Assembly (NCBI RefSeq): GCF_032062135.1
Contig: NC_092868.1
Span: 51,297,053-51,361,052 of the forward strand
Source: Pyxicephalus adspersus
Taxonomy: Eukaryota; Chordata; Amphibia; Anura; Pyxicephalidae
Direction: 5' to 3'
Length of the DNA stretch: 64,000 nucleotides
In this document: positions 24,153 to 35,265 of the stretch, one piece after another
Layout: the number at the start of each line of letters is the position of its first letter
How positions within the stretch are numbered: the first letter of the stretch is position 1
Program-made: the position numbers and the translations under genes
The notes under the pieces: model-generated
Told to the model about the DNA's origin: nothing
The model's database searches: none
What the model saw: only the letters and a program-made list of their open reading frames with translations

Positions 24153-26020
24153 TACCAGGCAGCAGAACCCCTATCTGAATATATTGCTGTTGCATGCCAC
24201 AGTCACAGGAGTGTATTGGAGCTACATGTGTCAGGTCTGATGTACCTCTGTGGCCAAGGTTACACCAGCTTAGCAATGGCAGGGACATTAGAGAAGGAAG
24301 ATCCCAGCTGTCTGGAAAGTAATGACAATGGCGCTGTGAGCCTGCTACGGCCGTCAGGTTTCATGGTAGTAGCAGATCATAGCAGGCCTTCTGGAGCTCT
24401 GACAAGGCTGCAAGTCTGGCTGTTTGACATGTAACCAGAAGCCTGAGGTGTAAGGTGGTGTGGGGGCACTGGGCTTGTAATTAGGGATTATTGCACCCAG
24501 TGCAAAGATTTTATTGATGCCCTCCTTCTCCGACAAAGCATTTCAGGTTGTTGTCTGTTTTAGCCAAGTTCAAGCCATATGCAATGTGACATGTGTCTTT
24601 TTCATGGTGTATTAACCTTGACAGAGGCAATTCTGGTAAAAATTACATTTTTTAACTGTACAATTGCTATCTTAAGTTGTGCTGACTGCAATTACGCTCT
24701 ATTATGGTTTTGCCCATAGACATACCTAACAATCACAGCTGCTCAATCCATAAGGACCAGACAATGAACTACGTCTAAGTGCCCAGTGCCCACCACTAGC
24801 CACTTTTAGGGGGTAATTGGTTTGTTGGACAAACTGAAAAACCAGATTGGTATTGTTCCAACCCTCATAACAACATCACCATTCTCGTCTTCCCACCCCT
24901 TTGCATATACATAACAATACATTCTTAGTAAGGCTAAGGGTTATTCAGGCTGGCAGTGAGAGTGCAATGTGTGTATTGCTTCCTCATGTGAACCACTTAG
25001 GAAATGCTACATGTAGCTTTATCCAGCAGCAGCTCTATAGAATGGGGGCGGGAGTAAGTGGTACCGCTGTTTATCATTCTGCTACTGCTCTTTTACTGAC
25101 CAATCGTAGGCTATGGGTAAGTAAATGGCCAAGCTCCATTACCTTAGGTGTAGTAAAGTAAGCTTAGTCACCAGCTTCCTCAACCTATACTGTTTGGCAT
25201 AACAGGGAAAACCCAGGATTGGAGCATTTTGACTGCAATAGGAGGGGTTGGGATTTAGTTGATGCTAAATGGTCAGACAAATTTTAGACATATCAGAGAA
25301 CGGAACTGGCACTGTAGAGAAAAAATAAATGCAGACTTATAAAACATAAGTTTTTGCCTTTGGGTTGGAAGGCAAAGCCAGGAGCTAAAACTGCCTGGCC
25401 ATAGACAGAGAAGATTGCATGGACATTTATTAGCTAATATTGTTGTTTGAAAATAGATTACCCTTTTGATTGAATAATGATTAAATAGCAAAATGCAGTC
25501 CTAAATTACATAACTTACCTTTTGAAATGTTTTTTTTAGCCCCATCATTTGGGGTAACAGTGGAATCACCCAGGAACCACTTATTCCTTTCTGGCCTAGA
25601 TCAGTATACAATCTTTTTTTTTTTTTGAAGATAAAACATCATAGGAAAGCTTAGTGGTCCACTGGTGTTCCCGCTTTTGGTGAGTATTCAGCTTATGATG
25701 GGGTCATAGGTCACCTGAAGTCTGACTGATCTTGTAACCTGCAGATATTTGTAGGTGAGGTCAGATGAGGCAGAAACCTCAGGTGACCACTGACCCCAGA
25801 CAGCTGACCAAAAAATCCATGAAAATCTGCATGTTTTATAAGCAAGCCTGCACAGTTTTAATATTTTAAGACTGGATATTGACATTCTTTCAGAAGTCCA
25901 TTTGTGACTGGTTCTCTTCTAGTAGAAGCATAAAAAGTATGACATTTACAAAAAAAAAAAAAAAAAATCATACACTATAGAAGCTGTTTCTGACTTTGGC
26001 CTCCGATATTCTCTCCGCAG

Positions 26021-26161
26021 TTCATGGTATTAAGTGGACCTGCAGCAATGGGAACAGCAGTACAGGTTTTTCTGTGGAGCTCCTTGTCCAACAGATACTC
26101 GACAGTCACCAGAGCAAACCCCAACCTCGGACGCACAACTGTCTCTGCACTGGCAACCTAG
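26021..26161 (+). CDS. camta1: CAMTA1 internal exon, end of CG-1 region
   Basis: This 141-nt internal exon encodes the segment just after the conserved core of the CG-1 DNA-binding domain of a calmodulin-binding transcription activator, a nuclear transcription factor. The acceptor is a pyrimidine-rich tract ending CTCTCCGCAG. The exon starts with TT, which completes a Phe codon (phase 1), then reads HGIKWTCSNGNSSTGFSVEL and ends with RTHNCLCTGNLG. The human protein, from memory, has almost the same string, with Ser/Thr and Gln/Leu differences. The donor is G|GTAACT at 26162, phase 1, and it joins exactly to the exon at 32851 to make the Gly of NLG-AGS. The last residues add a Cys-x-Cys pair to a Cys/His cluster completed by the next exon. 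The preceding exon, which should end in a codon for Met plus T, was not found in the 26 kb upstream. CAMTA2 is a less likely identity. Confidence 0.95.
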   Translation, partial: FMVLSGPAAMGTAVQVFLWSSLSNRYSTVTRANPNLGRTTVSALAT

Positions 26162-27694
26162 GTAACTATAGAGATCTGCCACAGGGTGCTCACCAACCGC
26201 CATTGTCAAGCCATGTTACCACCATTTTCAAACACCACCAAGACAATATAATTGATAAAGCTAATGTACAGGAGAGCCAAGGTGTTCCCCTTGCTACCCA
26301 ACCCAACCTCAGCTGCCGTTTTTCTAATGCTTTGGCCTATTGATAAAAGCTTTTGTACCCAACCATGGACCTAACATGTTGCCCCAAGCAACCAATTACA
26401 TTGCAGCTGCCTATTTTCCAATATAAGATAAAGACTAAAAGCTAAAATCTGATTGGACATGGTGGGCTACACCATTATTCTCTTTGCATTTGTTCTCATA
26501 ATCCCGGATAGCCTGGGACTACTGTCATCCACAGCAACCAATCACTATGATTTTTTTTCTGTTTGCACCAACTTACACTTATATTTGTCTGGCGATACAA
26601 GAACTTATTGCTATTTATAATTAGATAGTTTTGTTTTGTAACTCGTAAACACTAGCTGTGATTGGTTGTTATGTATAGTAACTCCTCTATTCCATCCTTC
26701 CTATTTACCAAATCCTGAAAACAATGTAATTTAATAGCAAAGTTTAGAATTGTGTGCCCCAAGGATATTGCCTAGGGTGCCAGAATAGGGACAATTGTGC
26801 GTTTAATTTTTTTAAAAAACTGTTTTTCTCATTCAAAATTAAAATGTATAAGGCGTGTTTTGAATTTAACATTCAAAATGAAACAGATTGTAATTTATAG
26901 TATATGTTTATATTTCCCTGTGATAACATTGTATGTTGTTTTTAATCACAAAGATAATTGCAACATTTCCTATAAAATGTCTCAATTTGTATTAGTAAAG
27001 GACACAATAAGGGTTGCTCTCTTTCTGATATAAATGTATATTTATATTATAGACATACAGGCTCTTGCCGTATCCAGCATGGCCAGTGGGAGATGTCGGA
27101 ATGTTGCTTGTGCTGTGCAGGGATCGGGAAGTAGTAATCATAGGGACCAAAAGCAAAATCAGCATCCATTCAATTGAACACTTTAAAAAGAGCTTTGGCT
27201 GGACACTTTTAATATATCTGTTATCTTGTCCTGCATTGCAAATCATAGGTTCACTTTAAAGTGGTGCTTCATTTAAAACCTATATATATTGATAAATCCT
27301 TTGTCATGTTTGTGCTGTCCGTGTTTCTGATGGGAAGATTTACTAACTTTCTGTTATGTTACAGACAGAAATATATTTCTAAAATAAATATAAGAGGAGA
27401 TTTCTCCTCACTTTTAAAATATCCTATCTACCCAACAGGGTTATAGACTGAAGTAAAAACTCAACTTCTGCCCACTCAGTGAACTCTTTTTATTCTTTCT
27501 GCTTATATTTTGCCTTCCTTTGTCCCTCTGCCACCTATAACATGCTAAGAAAATGATGAAATAAACCTTTTGTGTTTTCATCAAATACCTTATTTTAGCC
27601 CAAGTGATATCATCGCTGGGTCTCTGCGCTTCTTCATGCAATGCAGGTAGATGATAACTGGTAGGAGGGTTCTGTGGAAAAAAAAGAGGTCACA

Positions 27695-27925
27695 ATAATG
27701 CCTACATGGTATGCAATGTCTCCAGGATTAAGAGAACTGAAATTAAATAACAGAATGGGTGGGATAAGGAGAGAAAAGACAAATGATGTTAAATCTCAGA
27801 AAATAAGGCAGGCTGTGATTGATTTGCTGCAGCTGCTGATGCACACTGTGAGAAGGAATTTCAGTCCAGGGGAGAAGACTGTACAATTGTATAAGGCTGG
27901 AGAGTTTGAGTTCCAATTTTAAGGT
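27695..27925. repeat. Dispersed repeat family C, copy 1
   Basis: 'gatttgctgcagctgctgat', 'gcacactgtgagaaggaat' and 'ctgtacaattgtataaggct' match in order 'gatttactgcagcttctag', 'gcacattgtgagaggctg' and 'ctgtacaactgtgcaagct' at 51370-51605. Confidence 0.55.
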
Positions 27926-28021
27926 TCTGTGTAACCCAAAGTGTTAAAGTGTGGCCCTTGTGTTCCTGGTGGTCCTTGACCGAGTATGCATTACAGTATA
28001 TGCAGTATAGGTAATCCTCCT

Positions 28022-28361
28022 GACAGCACGGTGGTTAGCACGCTGGCCATTGCAGAGCTGGGTCACAGGTTCGAACCTTGGCCAGGACACTGCATGGAGT
28101 TTGCAGGTTCTCCCCGTGTTTGCGTGGGTTCCCTCCCACATTCCAAAAACATGCAGTTAGGTTAATTGGCTTCCCCTCAAAATTGACCTTAGACTGTATT
28201 AATAGTTCAACATACATAAAGACATTAACATATGACTGAGATAGGGACTTTAGATTTTGAGCTGCTTTGAGGAACAACTAGTGACATGACTATGGACTTT
28301 GTAAAATGCTGCATAATATGTCAGCTTTATATAAATACTGTATAATAATAATATTAATAAT
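28022..28361 (+). mobile_element. tRNA-headed SINE, complete-looking
   Basis: A tRNA-like head has an A-box-like 'gtggttagcacgctgg' at 28031 and a clear B box GGTTCGAACC at 28068-28077. These are the internal RNA polymerase III promoter of SINEs. It is followed by 'ccaggacactgcatggagtt', the 'gtgtttgcgtgggttccctc' core shared by many vertebrate SINEs, and a LINE-like 3' part ('tttatataaatactgta'). The tail is (taa)n-like. A minus-strand partial copy lies at 3945. Confidence 0.8.
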
Positions 28362-28679
28362 ATTTTCACCCCTCCAAACACCACTGAAAAAAAACACTGG
28401 TAAGTGTTGACACCTGAGTGCTTGTCAAGGGTTAATATTTATCTTGCATTGTTTTCCTATATATAGGCTTCTTCTTAAAAATTCGGAAAGCATCTGTCTC
28501 TATACAGGCCACAACCAAAAAAAAAAACACGTCTATTTTTGTGCTGTCCTTTTGAAGACTTAAACTATTTCCTGACACAATAGATGACATTGTGTCCCTT
28601 TTTGTGGTATAGGTACTATCCTCCTTTATAAATCCTTATAATAAGGCAATGCGCTGTATTCGGATGTATAGATTTCCCG

Positions 28680-29060
28680 ATTCAGTGTATTTTTTTCCAT
28701 TTTTTAACACCATTGCTATTTATATAGCGAGCCAGTGTTAGCTGTTTAATGACCAGAGTTTGTACTATTTCACCACTACATATTTATTGGACGACCACTC
28801 GGCGGTATTATTAGGCGCAATCTTACATTGCTGTTACACAGACCTTAATAGCTCACATATATTCATTGTCGTCTGGCTGGCCTTTTGCTTCTGTGCACAA
28901 ATTATTCATAACTTGCAGATTCAACAACACAATTGCCCACAAGCCAAAAAAAGAACATATCGCGGTGAGGCAGGGCGGCTAATGCATACACGGATTGAAA
29001 ACAATATGCTGCGGGACTTTGCAAGGCTCTGGCATTTGCTAACACATAAAAAAGGCTTAA
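28680..29060. promoter_or_regulatory. Low-repeat CpG-retaining block (possible enhancer)
   Basis: Unique-looking, with 'ggacgaccactcggcggtat', 'tattaggcgcaatcttac' and 'acatatcgcggtgaggcag'. An open frame of about 100 codons crosses it, but it is not flanked by convincing splice sites in phase 1. Confidence 0.28.
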
Positions 29061-30191
29061 AGTAAACAAGAAAGCTAAATACAAGGAACAAGAGGATATA
29101 ATCTTCTGCGGATGACATTGTTGCTGCTGACGTTCATGTCTGATTTTTGGCCTTAGGAGACAATTGTCATCAAAATATGGGTTCAATAGGGAACAGTGAT
29201 AAGCGACTCAATGTAGATTTGTTCCACCTGCGATCTGAGGATTCTGACTCTGCAATTCGACTTTCAGGTCTGATTTTTCATTGTCATTGTGGGCATAGAT
29301 GTTAATATTAAAGGGGCCCTTTGAACCACTGGTTCAAGCCCAGTCTGCCTGATTTATTTCAGGGGAACCAAAGCAAAGAGTGAGCAAAGTCTTTATGTAG
29401 AAAGCAGCCACAGTATGAGTAGAAAAGCCTGCAGAGAATGACCATGGCGCAGGGAACCTATTGCCCCGTGTAAGCTACAAGAAAGGTGAAAGGGGACAAC
29501 AATTAGATATTTGCTGGTAGGGAGGGCCTTGAACAGCTAAAAGTGACTTGAACTTTAACTGTATGGCAATATTGCTACCAACTTAGGTGAAAATTTGAAC
29601 AGACAAACACTACCTGTTGGGTACCTTGCCAAACCATTGTTAAAGTACTCAATGGGCATGTTCCTTTAAACTGGTAGATGCCAGGGGTGGTTCCACCAAT
29701 GGGGACTTTGCATTGAATTAACAGAGAGCTGATGCTTACCATGCGAGCCAAGCAGTTGGCAAGGTACACAGCGGACAGCATTTGACCTGAACCATATTTT
29801 TGCTGAAGCTGAACAGATTTGCACATCAGTATGTCTAGCAATAAATGCATTTTGTTTTTTTGTGTTTTGTGTTTTACATCACCCCTACCTTAAGGATGCA
29901 ATAGAATAAATGCAGCTGCATTGCAATGCATATGCGCAGTCTACCTTATGTTGAAACATGTTACAGTGCAGGTAAAACACTCAGATGTGCATAAGCCTCA
30001 GAATCATGTTTGTGCCACAAAAATGACAAAGTATGCCTCACTCTATTCAATAATTGACTTGTTTTATGTATGTTAGCAGTTCTTAATATTTTATTGTATC
30101 AGTTACCAAACACATAAGCGATAATATAGTTTGTATTAATGTACAGTTATGAGAAGGGATTTTTGGCATTGGATTCTTTCAGGATTCTTTG

Positions 30192-30205
30192 GTGCCCCCT
30201 TGTGG
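30192..30205 (-). promoter_or_regulatory. Candidate CTCF core site
   Basis: On the minus strand it reads CCACAAGGGGGCAC, 13 of 14 positions of the CTCF core. Confidence 0.35.
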
Positions 30206-30261
30206 ATCTCATGACAAAATACATTTGTTAAACAGACAAATACAAAAAGGTCACTTCATCA

Positions 30262-30412
30262 AGTTATTATTATCATTTAATATTAAACAGTATTTTATAG
30301 CAGCAACATATTATGCAGCGCTGTACATTAAATAGGGGTTGCAAATGACAGACAGATACAGACAGTGACACAGTAGGAGGAGAGAACCCTGCACAGAAGA
30401 GCTTACAATCTT
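30262..30412 (-). repeat. Short interspersed repeat E, minus copy
   Basis: Reads 'attatgcagcgctgtacatt', 'aaataggggttgcaaatgac', 'agacagtgacacagtagg' and 'gaagagcttacaatctta'. Its reverse complement matches the repeats at 60950 and 62570 ('attgtaagctcttc', 'gcaacccctatttaatgta', 'tataaatcctgt'). This family is familiar from frog genomes. Confidence 0.75.
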
Positions 30413-31964
30413 ATGTTATGTACTTATTATTATACTTTGACATATAACTTCTAGAGGTCTATCTAAAAATCATAGAAAATGGTCTGAACCCTTCAGGGTG
30501 CTGCCAGTCTCACTTCCTAAACATTCCTACAGTAGATTGCCAGGTTTCCCAATCAGTGGCTAGGGTGGGCCAGCGACCAAACTGTTAAAATTGACCGAAG
30601 AGGAGGAAAGTGAAGTCACCAGTCCATCCAGGTTATCTGTTAGGGGTATCTAGATCACAAGACTGGCTGAAAAGATTTTCAAATGGCATGGCAGGTAGAA
30701 TCGTTCACATGCATGTATTATACCTTTCAACCTGGGCAATTGCCCAGGTTCCACACCTTTACAAAGCCCCAACTGATGGAATGTCAGGAGTGCAGGAAGC
30801 TGGCATGCTGTGCATTTGGGACCCCCACTTCATATTTGATCAGGGCCCCATTATGTGATTTAGGTTATAGTTGTCTGCCAGTTCATTCAATATTAAAAAT
30901 TAGAAATTAAATCCATTTTATTAAAGAACAGTTTATATTCTTCTTCAGCTGCTCATATGTTAAAATGGTGGAGGAACCATAGGGGGAAGCAGATATTCAA
31001 CACGTCCAAAAGTGTTGAATACCTGCAGCAGCTGGGAAGCATTTGAATACATTGCCCTCTGTAAAGGTAGGTACAGTATAAATCCCCTGTATTGTGACAC
31101 AACTTATCAGCAACCAACCAAAAACAGCCAGGTGATTACTGAAAAGTGCCGGGTGGTGCACCCACCTAGAAGGAGCTGGGGAGAATATTGTAGCCTCTTT
31201 CTTACAGATTTGTCTTTAAATTACCTAATGGTCAGAGGGTCACTCTAAAGGAGAACTTACACAGTAGTAGTCCACTGTAAACAAATCATTTAACATTATT
31301 GTAATTTCAAAAACAAATATTGGGCTGGAGGTTTCAGTAGGCAAAGCACTGCAGATAAGTGTATGGTTATTTTTACCTTTTATCATTGTGAACGTCTCTG
31401 TTAAAGAGATTCTAAACACTTACACAGAAAGAAAGGGGAATCTTCCCAGCCAGAATGCAGCCAGCAATAACTGCCCCCCCAACACACTTTGTCTGGAGTG
31501 CCACTTTAAACCCACCCGATCCAGCAGTCAATTGATACATAAGTGTCTCCACATTTTCTTTTGTTGCCAAGCTTCTGCAACTATCCCAGCTTTTGACACA
31601 AGTAATTACTACCAACCATTAGCAGAAAAGGATTAACTTCCTTTCCTTTTAGGTCATTATAGAATAATTAAGGTTCCTATCTCCTTTTTTCTGTGAAGGG
31701 GAAAACAATTAGTGTAAGAAAGATCAAAAATTCATGGGCTTTTTTTTCCCATGGAAAGAAAGGAGACATTTGTGCTGGAGATCTGTGCAAACAGACAGTA
31801 GTTTAACCCTCTCAGTATCAAGGCATAATGACTGCCACATAACATTTTGATTAAATGATGGTGTGAATCGAATCTGCTACAACGATTCAGTATGCAAACA
31901 TTCATTTTATAATGATCTAATCATCATTAATACAAACCTGGATTATAAATGTGGGAACTGTCTA

Positions 31965-32215
31965 ATATCTTCTGATTTGTAACTCTGGACACCCAGCTAG
32001 GTGACTGACCTCACTTTCCTTTACTGCAGTTAAGCAGCGCAGTTTGGTCATTGACCTGCGCCCAGCCTGCTGATTGGTCTGTAAGGTTCTACCATGAGGT
32101 CACCACTCCTCTTCTAGTTTTAGACTGACACCATTGTGTTGTGTATTAGCGCCTGGAAGGCTGGCTCTGCTGCTTTGCCAGTCTAAACCCAACTGTGCAG
32201 AGAGCTAATGTAATG
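31965..32215. repeat. Dispersed repeat family B, copy 1
   Basis: 'gtgactgacctcactttcc', 'agttaagcagcgcagtttg', 'gtcattgacctgcgcccag' and 'ctgctgattggtctgtaagg' correspond in order to phrases at 46055-46290. A weaker third relative may lie at 10835-11045 ('gctgttgacctgacttttct', 'ctgtgattggatagtaaagg'). Confidence 0.6.
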
Positions 32216-32850
32216 AAAGATGTATGCACTGATATTGGCTATATTTAAAAAAACATTTAAAAACAAACTCCCAACAGATATAAACTAAATTACAAAATAA
32301 ATATTGGACACATTTCACATTGTTTACCTACTATGCCGCCTACAGTAAAGTTTAAAAAAGCATGACCTAGCTGAACTTCTAGGCAGGGGTTTCTGGATCA
32401 CAAGTGCAATGTTAGACTGTTTTTGGTAGGACTTGGTGAAGGCCATCGCATGTGTGAGTAGCCAAATCATACATTTAATTAAAAAAAGCATGAGCATTCC
32501 AAATATGATGACTTTAGGAATGGGTACAGACATGAGGTTATTTAACCTCAACTCTTATTTTGAGGGAACAAATACAACATCTTGGACTGACAATGGTAAC
32601 CAGGAGAAACAGAGAGTGTGAATCTCCCCAACGGAGGTACAGACACCAATAAAAACCTGATTCATGGTCTAACCCTTTCCTTCTCTGTTCAAAACAATTG
32701 CCTTAACAGACACATTTAGTATATTGTATGCTATGATATCTTTAATACATGTCAAGACATCTCCACCACATGCTCATCCTCATCCACACCTAGCAACGCA
32801 CTCAGGTATTTTGCTCCAATTTTAACATAGTCTTTACTTGTCTGTTATAG

Positions 32851-34700
32851 GTGCAGGTAGCAGTGTGCACCACAAGTGTAACAGTGCCAAACATCGCATC
32901 ATTTCACCAAAGGTCGAGCCAAGGACGGGGGGCTACAGCGCTCATTCAGAGGTACAGAACAATGATGTTTCCGAAGGCAAGAACGAGCACAGTCATGGTA
33001 AATCCTCCAGCCGGGAGAAAAGGAATGGCAAGATGGCCAAACCAGTGCTGCTTCATCAAAATAGTACGGAGGTTTCATCAACCAATCAGGTGGAGGTTCC
33101 CGACACGACCCAAAATTCCCCCGTATCCATCAGCAGTGGTCTTAATAGTGACCCAGACATGGCTGACAGTCCTGCTGTCACTGGTGTCTCTAGTATGGCC
33201 GTTGCCTCAGTAATGGGAAGCCTCTCCCAAAATGCCACTGTGTTTATGTCTGAGGTCACCAACGAAGCAGTATACACAATGTCACCCAACACTGGTGCCA
33301 GTCAACACCTCTTGTCCTCAGATACCACCACCCAGGGACTTGTACTTGCAGTAAGTTCAGATGGTCACAAGTTTGCCTTCCCTACAACAGGGAGCTCAGA
33401 TAGCTTATCAATGTTGTCTGCTAATGTCTCAGAAGAGCTCGTGTTGTCTACCACCCTTGACAGTAGCCGGAAGATCCCTGAAACCGCAATGAATTTTGAC
33501 CCAGACTGTTTTCTGAACAACCCAAAACAAGGGCAAACATACGGTGGAAGCGGTCTTAAGGAAGAAAATATTAGCACGAATATGCGCAGATCATCCAGCA
33601 CAGAACGTAGTTTCTCTTTCAATGCAACTTTAGCTAAGGAGATTAAAACAGAAGACACCTCATTCGATCAGCAGCTAGCAAAGGAGACCTTTCCATCAAC
33701 ATCATCAAATACGCTAACTCTCACTCCCGGCTCTGGTTTAGTTCCATCAGGAGGTGGACTGAGCCCTAGCACCACCCTGGAGCAGATGGATTTCAGCGCA
33801 ATTGATTCCAACAAAGATTATTCAGCAAGCTTCAACCAGACAGTGCAGAGCCCCCATGTCCACCAGACCCCTTCCCCTAGCTTCTTTTTACAAGATGCCA
33901 GCAAGCCAATCTCCATGGAGCAAAACAACCACAACAACCTAAATGACTCAAATAACACATACGTAAACGCGTTGGGTTTGACCAGTGTCAAGACTGAAGC
34001 TTCTAGTCAAGCACCCAATAACTGCAATGGCAACATTGACCAAGCTAGAATAGAGTCCACCTCTTCTCTCCAGCTCATGCAATTCCAGGCCAACTTCCAA
34101 TCGATAAATTCTGAAGAGGTTCCGATGGAGACATCACAGCAAACTGAAGGGAATGAGAACCTCCTCAAGCCTGGAGACCTTCAAGCCTGTAACGCCGAAC
34201 ACTATATGCAGCCAGAAAACTCTGCCGCAATGAGAAATGGCAACAACCTCCCAATTCTGCAGGGAAACATGGTGCAAGGACTCTACCCAGTGGCTCACCA
34301 GGCATTGAGCAACTCCTCCAACATGGAGCTCAACTTAGATCACTTTGATATCTCCTTCAGCAACCAGTTCTCTGACCTTATCAATGACTTTATATCTGTG
34401 GAAGGAGGGAGTAACACCATTTACGGGCACCAACTGGTAGCTGGAGACGGCAACGTTTTGCCGCAGGCCGAAGATGGGAATCGGCCTGCATACTCTCAGG
34501 CTGAAATGTGCATACCTTGTTGTAGCCCTCAGCAAGCAAGTATGCAGCTGAGCAGTTCTGAAACTGGAGCCACTACTATGGCATACATGCACGTTGCAGA
34601 GGTGGTGTCGGCAGCAGCACAAAGCACGCTGGGAATGCTGCAACAGAGTGGACGGCTGTTCATGGTGACGGATTACTCCCCGGAGTGGTCGTATCCTGAG
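32851..34700 (+). CDS. camta1: CAMTA1 giant central exon, transactivation region
   Basis: This is a single 1850-nt exon: 2 nt completing a Gly codon, then 616 codons. It is the long, Ser/Thr/Asn/Gln-rich middle of CAMTA1 between the CG-1 and TIG domains, where the family's transactivation activity lies. It opens with a basic stretch (SSVHHKCNSAKHRIISPKVE). Further on are KIPETAMNFDPDCFLNNPKQ, SPSTTLEQMDFSAIDSNKDY and TPSPSFFLQDASKP. An acidic-hydrophobic segment follows near 34320-34400 (HFDISFSNQFSDLINDFISV), then AEMCIPCCSPQQ, and finally FMVTDYSPEWSYPE just before the TIG domain. All have near-identical counterparts in the human protein as remembered. The acceptor ends TGTCTGTTATAG and the donor is GAG|GTAAGA at 34701, phase 0. 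Without splicing the frame runs 14 more codons to a stop at 34743-34745. There are no internal stops or frameshifts, so the gene looks functional. Confidence 0.97.
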
Positions 34701-35019
34701 GTAAGACCTGTGCTTACTGTCCAATGTGTGACATATTGCTGTTGATTAAGTTATATTTTAAGCAAAACTTTCCTGTCCTTTAAACAAAATTTAGGGAGTA
34801 GGGAAATTCCCCTGAACAGAAAAAGTGTCCTCCTTGGACCCCTTTTTTGTCGCCAACCTTTGATGTTGAATTATTTTTGCTCTCAGTTGTCACCTGGGCA
34901 AATCAAGACTGACTACAAAAGGAAACATCCATATATTATGACAAAGGCCTTAGTTCCTCTATCTGTACTTTATGTGAAACCAAAGAAAAGTCAGTTTTGA
35001 CACTTAAAATACATTTTAC

Positions 35020-35265
35020 TGCAGCCTTTCTCATCCTTTTTACCCCAGAGGACCCCTTTGAAATGTCATATCTTGGGGAACGCTTACAAAATGTATTGGG
35101 TTATATTCCTTGTCAGAAAGCCACCTTCACAGACACCTGAAAATAACACTGGCGCCATGCTACTGGTTCTGCTAAGTGGGACTATGCAGGTACCATTAAA
35201 AGACAGACCAATCAGCCACAGCCCTAGATACCTCTGGAAGAACCCCATGGTTCTATGGAGCCCTT
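35020..35265. repeat. Dispersed repeat family A-like copy
   Basis: 'ctgcagcctttctcatcc' and 'gaggacccctttgaaatg' resemble the 'tttctcaacctttttaac' and 'acccttcaaataactttc' start of family A. The segment carries 'aacactggcgccatgctac', which also resembles the 'attggtgccatgctac' that follows copy 2 at 14468. The relationship is weaker than for the other copies. Confidence 0.45.

Larger units (their letters stand above)
1..26020 (+). other. camta1: Intron upstream of the first exon seen (partial)
   Basis: At least 26 kb of AT-rich intron. I looked for the expected preceding exons, which encode the HYLNVP and KEEWAKWTKEELIGQLKPM type strings of the CG-1 domain, and did not see them. Repeats and possible regulatory blocks are listed separately. 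Nothing specific was recognised in 1-1140, 5150-5590, 6000-8080, 8210-9440, 9480-10830, 11050-12690, 14470-15390, 17570-17940, 19430-20270, 21600-23510 and 24460-26020. Those stretches hold ordinary AT-rich DNA with short homopolymers and small unplaced repeat fragments. Confidence 0.85.
26162..32850 (+). other. camta1: CAMTA1 intron, 6689 bp, phase 1
   Basis: Bounded by a GTAACT donor and a TTATAG acceptor. It contains a dispersed repeat (27.7-27.9 kb), a tRNA-headed SINE (28.0-28.4 kb), a low-repeat block (28.68-29.06 kb), a short minus-strand repeat (30.26-30.41 kb) and a dispersed repeat near 32.0-32.2 kb. I see nothing recognisable in 26162-27690, 29070-30180 and 30420-31960. Confidence 0.93.

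Noticed and set aside
23921..24434. Overlapping open frames of 85-154 codons rich in Phe/Ser/Leu or Lys/Glu/Arg
   Set aside because: They arise from the CT-rich tract, which lacks stop codons in several frames.
32851..33213. 120-codon alternative plus-strand frame at the start of the giant exon
   Set aside because: It is an out-of-frame shadow; the splice phase and conservation support the 616-codon frame.
34335..34724. 129-codon minus-strand frame opposite the giant exon
   Set aside because: It is a shadow of the CAMTA1 coding frame; the plus-strand frame is clearly the conserved one.
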